A stretch of DNA of 64,000 nucleotides, taken from assembly GCF_024171765.1 (NCBI RefSeq), contig NZ_JAMTCI010000001.1:1775137-1839136 (forward strand). The letters are read 5' to 3'. The number at the start of each line of letters is the position of its first letter. Position 1 is the first letter of the stretch. Position numbers and translations under genes: made by a program. Shown in pieces: positions 40,325 through 49,387 of the stretch. This DNA is from Williamsia deligens. Its GTDB lineage: Bacteria; Actinomycetota; Actinomycetes; Mycobacteriales; Mycobacteriaceae. A model generated the notes under the pieces. That model did no database searches. It was given only the letters and a program-made list of their open reading frames with translations, and had not been told where the DNA came from.

Positions 40325-41103
40325 CGCGCCCTCGGTTACGGGCTGCCGCCCTCGTCGTGGCCGTCGCCGCTCTCGCCACGGCCTGCTCGTCCGGCGGCGG
40401 GACCGCGTCGGATCCGTCCGGGGCGACGAATGCGCGGGTGACCCTCAGCGTGTTCGCCGCCGCGTCGCTGAAGAAGGGCTTCACCGAGATCGCGCAGGAC
40501 TTCGAGAAGTCCCACCCGAACGTCACCGTGAGAACCACCTTCGACGGGTCCTCGGCACTGGTCACCCAGATCAAGCAGGGCGCCACCGCCGACGTCATCG
40601 CGACCGCCGACCAGAAGACGATGACGTCGCTGGGTGCTGAGGCGCTCGACCCGAGGACCTTCACCCGCAACGTGTTGACCATCATCACCGCGCCGGGGAA
40701 CCCGAAGGGCATCACCTCGGTCCGCGACCTCGCCCGGTCCGGGGTCACGACGGTCCTCTGCGCACCGCAGGTCCCGTGCGGCACCGCCGCGGCGACCGTC
40801 GAGCGCAACGTCGGAGTCGCCATCCGACCGGCCAGCGAGGAGACGTCGGTGTCGGGCGTGGTGACCAAGGTGACGAGCGGTCAGGCCGACGCCGGTCTCG
40901 TCTACACCTCCGATGCGGAAGCCGCCGGGTCGAAGGTCGCGGTGGTGAGCGATCCCGTCTTCGCCGCGGTGGTCAACGAGTACCCGATCGCGACGGTGAA
41001 GGGCACCGAGCACAGCACCGAGGCGCAGCAGTTCGTCGACCTCGTCACCGGCAGCACGGGCCAGCAGGTGTTGCGCGAGTTGGGGTTCGGCGCCGGACGG
41101 TGA
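40321..41103 (+). CDS. modA: ModA, molybdate-binding lipoprotein
   Basis: 260 aa. Lipoprotein signal with lipobox LATACSSGGG, then the ModA fold: VTLSVFAAASLKKGFTEIAQ, FDGSSALVTQIKQGATADVI and YTSDAEAAGSKVAVV. The Ser and Ala in the AAASL and SSAL loops line the oxyanion pocket. It delivers molybdate to ModBC. ATGA overlap with the regulator and GTGA overlap with modB show a tight operon. Confidence 0.93.
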   Translation: MTRPRLRAAALVVAVAALATACSSGGGTASDPSGATNARVTLSVFAAASLKKGFTEIAQDFEKSHPNVTVRTTFDGSSALVTQIKQGATADVIATADQKTMTSLGAEALDPRTFTRNVLTIITAPGNPKGITSVRDLARSGVTTVLCAPQVPCGTAAATVERNVGVAIRPASEETSVSGVVTKVTSGQADAGLVYTSDAEAAGSKVAVVSDPVFAAVVNEYPIATVKGTEHSTEAQQFVDLVTGSTGQQVLRELGFGAGR

Positions 41104-41894
41104 GGCCTGTTCGCGGTGTACCCGTCTGGCTGTACCTGCCTGCGGTGGTGGGGCTGGCGCTCGTCGTCATCCCGCCGATCGCGCTCACGCAGCGTCTGCC
41201 GTGGCGGGACTTCTGGTCGTCGATCACCTCCGAGTCGTCGGTGCAGGCGCTGGAACTGAGTCTGAGGACCGCCGCGATCAGCACCGTGCTGTGCGTGATC
41301 ATCGGGGTGCCGATGGCGGTGGTGTTCGCCCGGTCCGACGGCGTCGTCCTGCGGGTCGTCCGCGCGCTGGTGTTGCTGCCGTTGGTGTTACCGCCTGTCG
41401 TCGGGGGGATCGCGCTGCTCTACGCCTTCGGTCGTCGCGGCCTCATCGGTGAGCATCTGACGGTGATCGGCATCGACATCGCCTTCTCGGCGACCGCGGT
41501 GGTGCTCGCGCAGACCTTCGTGGCGCTGCCGTTCCTGGTCATCAGTGTCGAAGGGGCGCTGCGTGTCTCGGGGTCGTCGTACGAGCAGGTGGCCGCCACC
41601 CTCGGCGCCGGCCCGACCCGCACGCTGTTGCGGGTGACCATCCCGCTGGTCGCCCCGGCACTCCTCAGCGGCCTGGTGCTGGCGTTCGCGCGGGCGATGG
41701 GGGAGTTCGGTGCGACGATCACGTTCGCGGGCAATGCCCCCGGTGTCACGCAGACCGCCCCGCTCAAGATCTACGTCGACGAGATCAACGACCCACAGCA
41801 GGCCCTGCCCCTGTCGTTCGTGCTCATCGTCGTCGCCCTGGTCGTGGTGATCGCTGTGCACCTTCGACGCCCCGGCGCACAGGCGGCCCTGTGA
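41100..41894 (+). CDS. modB: ModB, molybdate ABC permease
   Basis: 264 aa, GTG start. Five to six membrane spans and the cytoplasmic EAA loop YEQVAATLGAGPTRTLLRVT that contacts ModC; FARAMGEFGATITFAGN is a ModB/CysT signature. Coupled by 4-bp overlaps to modA and modC. Confidence 0.93.
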   Translation: MRPVRGVPVWLYLPAVVGLALVVIPPIALTQRLPWRDFWSSITSESSVQALELSLRTAAISTVLCVIIGVPMAVVFARSDGVVLRVVRALVLLPLVLPPVVGGIALLYAFGRRGLIGEHLTVIGIDIAFSATAVVLAQTFVALPFLVISVEGALRVSGSSYEQVAATLGAGPTRTLLRVTIPLVAPALLSGLVLAFARAMGEFGATITFAGNAPGVTQTAPLKIYVDEINDPQQALPLSFVLIVVALVVVIAVHLRRPGAQAAL

Positions 41895-42961
41895 CCGGCC
41901 TGCACATCCAGGCCACCTCCCGGGCCCCTGATCTCGACGTCGACATCACCGTCCCCGACGGGTCCACGGTGGCGGTCCTCGGCCGCAACGGCGCGGGCAA
42001 GAGCAGTCTGCTCCACCTCGTCGCCGGTCTGCTGCGACCGGCGTCGGGCGAGATCAGCATGGGTGGGCGGCTTCTCGTCGGCGACGACACCTTCGTCGCC
42101 CCGCACTGTCGGTCGGTCGCGCTCCTCGGGCAGCGGCCGCGCCTGTTCCCGCACATGACCGTCGCCCGCAACATCGCGTTCGCCCCCGCCGCGGCCCGGG
42201 TGGGGCGCAGCGAGATCCGGCGTCGCGTCGAGCACTGGGCCGACGCGGTCGCCGTCACCGACCTCCTCGATCGCAGACCCCACCAGCTGTCCGGCGGTCA
42301 GGCGCAGCGCGTCGCCGTCGCCCGGGCGCTCGCGGCCGACCCCGCGGTGCTCCTCCTCGACGAACCGTTCTCTGCCCTCGACGTCGACGTGGCGGCACGC
42401 CTGCGGACGCTCGTCGGGCATGTTCTGGCCGATCGTGCGCGCATCGCGCTCGTGGTGACGCACGACCTCGTCGACGCGGTCACGCTCGCCGACACCGCCG
42501 TCGTCCTCGACGACGGACGGATCACGGCACAGGGACCGGTCCGCGACGTCCTCGCGCGTCCGACAGACGATTTCGCGGCCCGTCTCGCCGGACTGAACCT
42601 CGTCGCCGGTCGATGGGACGGTGAGGCCGTGACGGCCGGCGACGTCCGCGTGGTCGGTGAGCTCACCGGCGAGACCCGTCCCGCGGTGGGGCGGGCGGTC
42701 ACCGCGGTCTTCGACCCGTCTGCGGTCGCCGTCTACACCGAGCCCCCGGCACACGGCAGTCCGCGCACCCTCGTCGAGGCCCGGGTCACGGAGATCGCGC
42801 CGGTGGGCTCGCGCGCTGCGGTCCGGTGCGTCGCCGGCGCCACGCAGATCGCGGCCGAGGTCACCTGGGCGGCCGTGGCGGATCTGACCCTCGCGGCGGG
42901 TGTCCCCGTGTGGCTCACGGTGAAAGCCGGTGAGGTGCAGGTGTACCCGACGGTGACCTGA
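41891..42961 (+). CDS. modC: ModC, molybdate ABC ATPase with TOBE domain
   Basis: 356 aa, GTG start. Walker A VLGRNGAGKSSLLHL, signature QLSGGQAQRVAVA, Walker B AVLLLDEPFSALDVDV, H-loop VTHDLVDAVTLAD. After residue 290 a single TOBE module (LVEARVTEIAPVGSRAAVRC) may bind molybdate and inhibit uptake. Last gene of the mod operon. Confidence 0.93.
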   Translation: MTGLHIQATSRAPDLDVDITVPDGSTVAVLGRNGAGKSSLLHLVAGLLRPASGEISMGGRLLVGDDTFVAPHCRSVALLGQRPRLFPHMTVARNIAFAPAAARVGRSEIRRRVEHWADAVAVTDLLDRRPHQLSGGQAQRVAVARALAADPAVLLLDEPFSALDVDVAARLRTLVGHVLADRARIALVVTHDLVDAVTLADTAVVLDDGRITAQGPVRDVLARPTDDFAARLAGLNLVAGRWDGEAVTAGDVRVVGELTGETRPAVGRAVTAVFDPSAVAVYTEPPAHGSPRTLVEARVTEIAPVGSRAAVRCVAGATQIAAEVTWAAVADLTLAAGVPVWLTVKAGEVQVYPTVT

Positions 42962-42980
42962 TCACGCGGTCGGGGTGCGA

Positions 42981-43550
42981 TCAGCCGGCGTGGACGACGT
43001 CGAAGACCTGCTTCTGGATCCCGTTGCCGTATGCCTCGTGCTCGACGAGGCGCAGGTGCGTGGTGTCCTTGTCGGCCTGGCTGAACAGACGTCTGCCGGC
43101 GCCGAGGAGGACCGGGAACACCAGCAGGTGGTAGCGGTCGACGAGTCCGGCGTCGGCGAGCGCGGCGCCGAGGGTCGCGCTGCCCTGCACCAGGATCGGG
43201 CCGCCCTCGGTCTCCTTGAGCGCCGCGACGTCGCCGACGGAACGCAGGATCGTCGCCGGCCAGCGCTCGTCGTCGGAGTCCAGTGTCGTCGAGACGACGT
43301 AGCGGGGGAGGGTGTTCATGTGGGCGAACTCCTCCATCGTCGGCCACACCGGGGCGAACGCCTCGTACGACGTGCGTCCGAACAGCAGTGCGCCGCTCTC
43401 GAGTTGTTCACGCCCCTTGATCTCGTAGGCGGCGGGGTCGAACTCGATGCCCTGGAACGTCCAGCCCGAGTTGCGATAGCCGGGTTCCCCTCCGGGAGCC
43501 TCCATGACCCCGTCGAGGGAGACGAACGCGGTGACGATCAACTGACGCAT
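42981..43550 (-). CDS. Dihydrofolate reductase/RibD C-terminal family protein
   Basis: 189 aa. QLIVTAFVSLDGVMEAPGGE opens the reductase fold; ALLFGRTSYEAFAPVW and GPILVQGSATLGAALADAGL are the other family blocks. Related to YwjB/YyaP proteins of unknown substrate and a distant paralog of the gene at 14322. Start MRQLIV follows AGGAGG by 7 nt. It converges on modC. Confidence 0.83.
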   Translation of the reverse strand: MRQLIVTAFVSLDGVMEAPGGEPGYRNSGWTFQGIEFDPAAYEIKGREQLESGALLFGRTSYEAFAPVWPTMEEFAHMNTLPRYVVSTTLDSDDERWPATILRSVGDVAALKETEGGPILVQGSATLGAALADAGLVDRYHLLVFPVLLGAGRRLFSQADKDTTHLRLVEHEAYGNGIQKQVFDVVHAG

Positions 43551-43610
43551 GAGAGGTCCTCCTGGGGCGTGGTGGTGGTCACCGGGACTGACCATGCGTG
43601 GCGCCGGAAC

Positions 43611-44573
43611 TCATCGCGGCGCGTCGGCGTCGGCGTGATCGCGGTTGTACTCGATGACGCGGGCCTTGAGATGCCGGTACCCGCGCACGCTGAGGGAACC
43701 GATCGACTTGAAGTAGAACCGGTCGTCCTCGACGACGTCGGCGAGCGCGGCGTCGCACAGCGAGGTCCCGGGCCGCGCGGACCCGGTCAGGCGGGCGGCG
43801 ATGTTCACCGGTTCGCCGAACACGTCACCGAAGCGGGTGAGGACCCGCCCGTAGGCCAGACCCACCCGCAGCGGCGGGATGTCGTCGAGTTCGGAGACGG
43901 TGTGGAGCTCCATGGCGATCTCCACCGCCGAGGCGGCGTCGTCGACGGCGAACATCACGGCGTCGCCGAGGGTCTTGATCACCTGGCCGCCGTGCTCGGT
44001 GACGATCTCGCTCGCCTTCACCTCGAACGTCTCGAGCAGGGTGTTGAGCTCCTCCATACCGATCTTCCGCGACAGGCTGGTGTACCCGACGATGTCGCAG
44101 AACCCGATCGTGAGGTCGTGCCGTTCGTCGCCGGTCGCGCCACGGTCGGCCGAGAGGTTGCGCAACGCGGAGGCGAGATGGCGCCGCCAGATCAGGGTCT
44201 GCACCCGACCCATCGCCGTCGCCATCTGCGGCATGCTGATGCCGTTGTCGGGGTCGTTCGCGAGCTCGTAGAGCCGGTAGGCCTGCCAGTCCGCGAGACG
44301 GGACATGGTCTGACCGATCGAGCGGGCGGCGGCGACCGTGGTGCCCTCGGGCGCGGACGAATAGGCCGCGATCACCGTGCCCATGGCGGCGAGGTCGTCC
44401 TCGGTGAAGATCGCCTCGTCGCGGTCGTCGTGGGCGAAACCGAAGGCCCGCCACAGCTCGTGGGCGAACTCGGCGTCCACGCCGAGTTCGGCGACGGCCT
44501 GGTCGCGACTGAACACCGGCGGTCCGCCGAGCAGCGCATCCTCGATCTCGGAGAACGAATCGCCCACGCTCAC
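43611..44573 (-). CDS. Class III adenylyl cyclase with Rv1264-like regulatory domain
   Basis: 320 aa. Residues 15-140 resemble the adenylate-cyclase regulatory domain of Rv1264/Rv2212 (SRDQAVAELGVDAEFAHELW, RAFGFAHDDRDEAIFTEDD, IGQTMSRLADWQAYRLYEL); in M. tuberculosis this domain responds to pH and has been found bound to a fatty acid. The catalytic domain is complete: metal Asp in IGFCDIVGYTSL and LGDAVMFAVDD, substrate Lys in VIKTLGDA, Asp in FGDVFGEPVN, transition-state Asn and Arg in VNIAARL. It should make cAMP. GTG start overlapping the stop of the tandem-TetR gene. Confidence 0.87.
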   Translation of the reverse strand: MSVGDSFSEIEDALLGGPPVFSRDQAVAELGVDAEFAHELWRAFGFAHDDRDEAIFTEDDLAAMGTVIAAYSSAPEGTTVAAARSIGQTMSRLADWQAYRLYELANDPDNGISMPQMATAMGRVQTLIWRRHLASALRNLSADRGATGDERHDLTIGFCDIVGYTSLSRKIGMEELNTLLETFEVKASEIVTEHGGQVIKTLGDAVMFAVDDAASAVEIAMELHTVSELDDIPPLRVGLAYGRVLTRFGDVFGEPVNIAARLTGSARPGTSLCDAALADVVEDDRFYFKSIGSLSVRGYRHLKARVIEYNRDHADADAPR

Positions 44574-45751
44574 AGTCCCAGAACACCTCTCATCAGGCAC
44601 GCCAGCTGTGCCGGCAGCTCCGGTCGCATCCGTCCGCGTCGCATGCGCACCGCGTCGTTGGCGATGCTCAGTGCCGCGTGGACGGTCACCGCCGCCTCCG
44701 CGACGGGCAGCCCGGGTTCGACCTCGGTCACCAACGCGATCCAGCGTCGCACGTAGTGGTGCTGTGCGGCGAGCAGATCGTGCGCATCGGTCTCCCTCAG
44801 GGCCGGGCCGTTGTTGAAGGCCACGGACAGGTCGGGTGTGCGGCTGAGCACCGTCACATACGACTCGACCAGTGCGCCGAGGAACTCGGCCGGCCCGGTG
44901 GTCGCGGCGCGTGCGGCCATCGCACCCGCCTCGAGGCGGGCGGCGGAGCGGCGGCCGATGTCGGTGAGGATCGCGACCTTGCTCGGGAAGTGCTTGTAGA
45001 CGCTCGGGCCGGTGATCCCCACGGCCTCGCCGATGTCGTCGACGCCGGTGTCGCCGAACCCGCGCTTCTCGAAGAGCGCGGATGCGGCATCGAGGATCTG
45101 GTCGCGTCGACTCTCCGCCGGAGCGTCCGGCAGGTCGACCCGGACGAGCGCCGGTGCGGAGTCCGGTGAGGCGGCCACCGTCCGTCCGACCAACTCGACC
45201 AACCGTGCGTGCGCCCGGCCGACGGGGATCCGGGTGCTGTGCGCCGAGGTCGACCCCACGATCGAGAGCACGGCCCAGGCGATGAGCCGCGACGACCGCG
45301 GGTCGAGGTCACGGTCGCCGGTGAGGGCGTCGGCCCACCGGTCGAGGATCGCCCCGGTCCGCCGTCGGACCTGGATGTTCTGCTCCTCGGAGAGGAAGCT
45401 CGCGTTCCACCGCCACAGGATCGCGGCGTCCGGTCGGTGCAGGCCCATCCGGCACGCGGCGTCGATGAGGGCGTCGCGACGCAACGCGGGATCGTCCGGG
45501 GTGTGGTCGGTGAGTGCGCCGTCGGTACATGCCTGCAGATCGTCGATCCGAGCCATCACCGTCTCGGCGAGGAGCGTCTGCTTGTCGGCGAAGTGCCGGT
45601 AGACCCCGGGGCCCGTGACCCCGGCCGCGCGGGCGACGTCGGCGACCGAGACCCGTGCGTATCCGCGCTCGGCGAACAACGTCGCCGCGGCGTCCAACAG
45701 GGCGCGACGGCGGTCCGGATGTCGGCGCGACCGAGCGGGGGCGGCAGTCAT
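44570..45751 (-). CDS. Tandem TetR regulator (two complete TetR units in one protein)
   Basis: 393 aa, about twice the usual length. HTH 1: YARVSVADVARAAGVTGPGV then YRHFADKQTLLAETVM (residues 30-65). HTH 2: FGDTGVDDIGEAVGITGPSV then YKHFPSKVAILTDIG (residues 232-267). Each is followed by its own helical ligand domain, so one chain could fold as a pseudo-dimer. It is divergent from fadA-fadB (123 bp between starts) and overlaps the downstream cyclase gene, so it probably controls beta-oxidation in response to an acyl-CoA (inference). Confidence 0.88.
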   Translation of the reverse strand: MTAAPARSRRHPDRRRALLDAAATLFAERGYARVSVADVARAAGVTGPGVYRHFADKQTLLAETVMARIDDLQACTDGALTDHTPDDPALRRDALIDAACRMGLHRPDAAILWRWNASFLSEEQNIQVRRRTGAILDRWADALTGDRDLDPRSSRLIAWAVLSIVGSTSAHSTRIPVGRAHARLVELVGRTVAASPDSAPALVRVDLPDAPAESRRDQILDAASALFEKRGFGDTGVDDIGEAVGITGPSVYKHFPSKVAILTDIGRRSAARLEAGAMAARAATTGPAEFLGALVESYVTVLSRTPDLSVAFNNGPALRETDAHDLLAAQHHYVRRWIALVTEVEPGLPVAEAAVTVHAALSIANDAVRMRRGRMRPELPAQLACLMRGVLGL

Positions 45752-45874
45752 GGTGAACCGAGACTAGCGCACGGCGAACAATGAGCGAACGTTGTGACCG
45801 GCGGCTATGGCGGTATATGTTATCGAGCGTTAGCCTTGCGGCAACCGATGTACGAAGGTGAGAGGACACTGTCC

Positions 45875-47083
45875 ATGAGTGACGCATTCATCTACGAGGC
45901 GATCCGTACGCCCCGTGGCAAGCAGCGCGGTGGTTCGCTGCACGGAACCAAGCCCGTCGACCTGGTCGCCGGCCTGATCACCGAGCTCCGCACCCGATTC
46001 CCCGACATCGACCCCGCCGACATCGACGATGTCGTGCTCGGCGTCGTGTCGCCCGTCGGTGAGCAGGGCGCAGTGATCTCGCGGACCGCGGCACTGGTCG
46101 CCGGTCTGCCCGACACGGTCCCCGGTACCCAGATCAACCGGTTCTGCGCCTCCGGCCTGGAGGCCAGCAACCTGGCCGCCCAGAAGGTGGCGTCGGGCTG
46201 GGACGACCTGGTGATCGCCGGTGGTGTCGAGTCGATGTCGCGCGTGCCGATGGGCTCCGACGGCGGCGCGATGTTCCAGGACCCGGCCACCGCCTACGAC
46301 CTGTACATCGCCCCGCAGGGCATCGGCGCCGACCTGATCGCCACCCTCGAGGGCTTCAGCCGCGACGACGTCGACTCCTACGCCGTCGAGTCGCAGAACC
46401 GCGCCGAGGCCGCATGGTCGGCCGGCTACTTCGCCAAGTCCGTCGTGCCGGTGAAGGACATGAACGGTGTCCTCATCCTGGACCACGACGAGCACCGCCG
46501 TCCCGGCACCACGGTCGAGCAGCTCGGCAAGCTCAAGCCCGCGTTCGCGGGTCTGGCCGACATGGCCGGCTTCGACGAGGTCGCGAAGCAGAAATACCGC
46601 AGTGTCGAGAAGGTCAACCACGTCCACACCGGCGGCAACAGCTCCGGCATCGTCGACGGCGCGGCCCTGGTCCTCATCGGTTCGGAGGAGGCGGGCAAGA
46701 AGGCCGGCCTGACCCCGCGTGCGCGCATCGTCGCCACCGCCCAGACCGGCTCGGACCCCACGATCATGCTGACCGGTCCCACCCCGGCCACCGAGCTGGT
46801 GCTGAAGAAGGCCGGCCTGACCGTCGACGACATCGACGTGTTCGAGCTGAACGAGGCCTTCGCGTCGGTTGTCCTGAAGTGGATGAAGGACCTGAAGATC
46901 CCGCACGAGAAGACCAACGTCAACGGCGGCGCGATCGCCATGGGCCACCCGCTCGGCGCGACCGGCGCGATGATCCTCGGCACCGTCGTCGACGAGCTCG
47001 AGCGCTCCGGCGGCCGCTACGGCCTCATCACCCTCTGTATCGGTGGCGGCATGGGCGTCGCGACCATCATCGAGCGCGTCTGA
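45875..47083 (+). CDS. fadA: FadA, acetyl-CoA acyltransferase (3-ketoacyl-CoA thiolase)
   Basis: 402 aa. Catalytic Cys91 in [25 protein letters not shown], the histidine in [16 protein letters not shown], and the second cysteine in [13 protein letters not shown]. It cleaves 3-ketoacyl-CoA with CoA, as beta-subunit of the trifunctional complex with FadB. The orthologous pair in M. tuberculosis is Rv0859-Rv0860. RBS GAGAGGA upstream of ATG 45875; an ATG 27 bp earlier lacks one. Confidence 0.94.
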   Translation: MSDAFIYEAIRTPRGKQRGGSLHGTKPVDLVAGLITELRTRFPDIDPADIDDVVLGVVSPVGEQGAVISRTAALVAGLPDTVPGTQINRFCASGLEASNLAAQKVASGWDDLVIAGGVESMSRVPMGSDGGAMFQDPATAYDLYIAPQGIGADLIATLEGFSRDDVDSYAVESQNRAEAAWSAGYFAKSVVPVKDMNGVLILDHDEHRRPGTTVEQLGKLKPAFAGLADMAGFDEVAKQKYRSVEKVNHVHTGGNSSGIVDGAALVLIGSEEAGKKAGLTPRARIVATAQTGSDPTIMLTGPTPATELVLKKAGLTVDDIDVFELNEAFASVVLKWMKDLKIPHEKTNVNGGAIAMGHPLGATGAMILGTVVDELERSGGRYGLITLCIGGGMGVATIIERV

Positions 47084-47116
47084 CGCACGGCCTGACACAG
47101 GAGAATTCGAGAACAC

Positions 47117-49291
47117 ATGAGTGACAACATGATCGCGTGGGACAAGGACGCCGACGGCGTCGTCGTGCTCACGATGGACGACCCCAACCAGGGCGCCAAC
47201 ACCATGAACGACCTGTTCATGAGCTCGCTCGAGGCCACGGTCGACCGCCTCGAGGCCGAGAAGGACGACATCACCGGTGTCGTGCTCACCTCGGCGAAGA
47301 AGACCTTCTTCGCCGGTGGCGACCTCAAGGACATGACCAGCGGACGCGGTGATCGCGACAAGGTCGAGATCGCGACCGAGATCACCAACCGCACCAACGC
47401 GATGAAGAAGAACCTCCGCCGTCTGGAGACCTTCGGCAAGCCGGTCGTCTCGGCCATCAACGGTGCCGCGCTCGGCGGCGGTCTCGAGCTGACGCTCGCG
47501 ACCCAGCATCGCATCGCGGCCGACGTCCGCGGCGCCTCGATCGGCCTGCCCGAGGTCACCCTCGGCCTGCTGCCCGGCGGTGGCGGCGTCGCTCGTACGG
47601 TGCGTCTGCTCGGCATCCAGAACGCGCTGATGAACGTCCTGCTGCAGGGCCCGCGCATGAAGCCGGAGAAGGCCAAGGAGACCGGCCTGATCCACGAGGT
47701 CGTCGGCAGCGTGGAGGAGCTCCTGCCCGCCGCGAAGAAGTGGCTGTCGGAGAACCCCGAGGCCGTGCAGCCGTGGGACGAGAAGGGCTTCAAGATCCCC
47801 GGTGGCTCGCCGTCGAGCCCATCGGTCGCGCAGTTCCTCCCGGCGATGCCGGCGATCCTGCGTCGCCAGCTCAAGGGTGCCCCGATGCCCGCGCCGCGGG
47901 CGATCCTCGCCGCCGCCGTCGAGGGCGCGATGGTCGACATCGACACCGCCACGCAGATCGAGACGCGCTACTTCGTGTCGCTGGTGACCGGTCAGGTCGC
48001 GCAGAACATGATCAAGGCGTTCTTCTTCGACCTCAACCACATCAACGGTGGCGGTTCGCGTCCCGAGGGCTACGACAAGTGGTCGGCCACGAAGGTCGGC
48101 GTCATCGGCGCCGGCATGATGGGCGCGGCCATCGCGTACGTCTCGGCGAAGGCCGGGATCGACGTGGTGCTCAAGGACATCGACCTCGATGCGGCCAAGC
48201 GCGGCAAGGCCTACTCCGAGAAGCTGGAGGAGAAGGCGCTCTCGCGGGGCAAGACCACGCAGGAGAAGTCCGACGCGCTGCTCGCGCGCATCCACCCGAC
48301 CGTCGACCCGCAGGACTTCGCCGGTGTCGACCTCGTGATCGAGGCCGCGTTCGAGTCGGTCGAGGTCAAGCACAAGGTGTTCCAGGAGATCGAGGACATC
48401 GTCTCCCCGGAGGCCGTGCTGGGCTCGAACACCTCGACGCTGCCCATCACCTCGCTCGCCGAGGGTGTGAAGCGGGCCGACGACTTCATCGGCATCCATT
48501 TCTTCTCCCCGGTCGACAAGATGCCGCTGGTGGAGATCATCCGCGGTGCGAAGACCTCGGATGCGGTGCTGGCCAAGGTCATCGACTACACGCTCGCGAT
48601 CAAGAAGACCCCGATCGTCGTCAACGACAGCCGTGGCTTCTTCACCTCGCGCGTCATCGGCACGTTCATCAACGAGGCCATCGCGGCCGTCGGTGAGGGC
48701 GTGGAGCCGGCGTTCATCGAGCAGGCCGGTCAGCAGGCGGGGTACCCCGCGGCCCCGCTGCAGCTCTCGGACGAGCTCAAGCTCGGCCTGATGCAGAAGA
48801 TCCGCAACGAGACCGCCGCCGCCGCGAAGGCCGAGGGCAAGGACTACCCGGAGCACGGGTCGTTCGCCGTCGTCGACTGGCTGCTCGAGCAGGGCCGTGA
48901 CGGCAAGACCGCCGGCAAGGGCTTCTACGAGTACGACGAGAACGGCAAGCGCACCGGCCTGTGGAACGGTCTGCGCGAGCAGTACAAGTCGGGGAGCAAG
49001 GAGATCCCGTTCCAGGACATGGTGGAGCGCATGCTCTTCGCCGAGGCCCTGGAGACGGTGAAGTGCTTCGACGAGGGCGTCATCACCTCGATCCCCGACG
49101 CCAACATCGGCTCCATCTTCGGGATCGGCTTCCCGGCGTGGACCGGTGGCGTCGTGCAGTACATCAACCAGTACGAGGGCGGCCTGCGGGGCTTCGTCGA
49201 CCGGGCGAACGACCTGGCGTCGAAGTACGGCAAGCACTTCGAGCCGCCGCAGTCGCTGGTCGACAAGGCCGCCAAGGGTGAGAAGTACTGA
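47117..49291 (+). CDS. fadB: FadB, 3-hydroxyacyl-CoA dehydrogenase/enoyl-CoA hydratase
   Basis: 724 aa. N-terminal crotonase part (TFFAGGDLKDMTSG, NGAALGGGLELTLATQHRIA, GLPEVTLGLLPGGGGVART with the catalytic Glu) and NAD-binding dehydrogenase part from about residue 315 (KVGVIGAGMMGAAIAYVSAK, GSNTSTLPITSLA, IGIHFFSPVDKMPLVEII). It carries out two consecutive steps of beta-oxidation and forms a complex with FadA, 33 bp upstream. A strong terminator follows. Confidence 0.94.
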   Translation: MSDNMIAWDKDADGVVVLTMDDPNQGANTMNDLFMSSLEATVDRLEAEKDDITGVVLTSAKKTFFAGGDLKDMTSGRGDRDKVEIATEITNRTNAMKKNLRRLETFGKPVVSAINGAALGGGLELTLATQHRIAADVRGASIGLPEVTLGLLPGGGGVARTVRLLGIQNALMNVLLQGPRMKPEKAKETGLIHEVVGSVEELLPAAKKWLSENPEAVQPWDEKGFKIPGGSPSSPSVAQFLPAMPAILRRQLKGAPMPAPRAILAAAVEGAMVDIDTATQIETRYFVSLVTGQVAQNMIKAFFFDLNHINGGGSRPEGYDKWSATKVGVIGAGMMGAAIAYVSAKAGIDVVLKDIDLDAAKRGKAYSEKLEEKALSRGKTTQEKSDALLARIHPTVDPQDFAGVDLVIEAAFESVEVKHKVFQEIEDIVSPEAVLGSNTSTLPITSLAEGVKRADDFIGIHFFSPVDKMPLVEIIRGAKTSDAVLAKVIDYTLAIKKTPIVVNDSRGFFTSRVIGTFINEAIAAVGEGVEPAFIEQAGQQAGYPAAPLQLSDELKLGLMQKIRNETAAAAKAEGKDYPEHGSFAVVDWLLEQGRDGKTAGKGFYEYDENGKRTGLWNGLREQYKSGSKEIPFQDMVERMLFAEALETVKCFDEGVITSIPDANIGSIFGIGFPAWTGGVVQYINQYEGGLRGFVDRANDLASKYGKHFEPPQSLVDKAAKGEKY

Positions 49292-49315
49292 TCTGATCTG
49301 CTGATCCGATCGCAG

Positions 49316-49357
49316 AGCGGCCCGGTTCCCCGAGAGGGGGCCGGGCCGCTTTCCTTT
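49316..49357 (+). terminator. Intrinsic terminator after fadAB
   Basis: Stem AGCGGCCCGG (49316-49325) pairs with CCGGGCCGCT (49341-49350), a perfect 10-bp stem with 15-nt loop, followed by TTCCTTT. Confidence 0.8.
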
Positions 49358-49387
49358 CGGGTCGGGGATGGGTGGACACTGTCATCC

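Noticed and set aside
45830-49237. A 1,135-codon open frame antisense to fadA-fadB
   Set aside because: It has strongly biased Arg/Gly/Val/Asp/Leu composition and no domain; it is a shadow of two well-supported genes on the other strand in high-GC DNA. The same holds for long opposite-strand frames at 14346-15764, 53011-55254 and 37676-38821.
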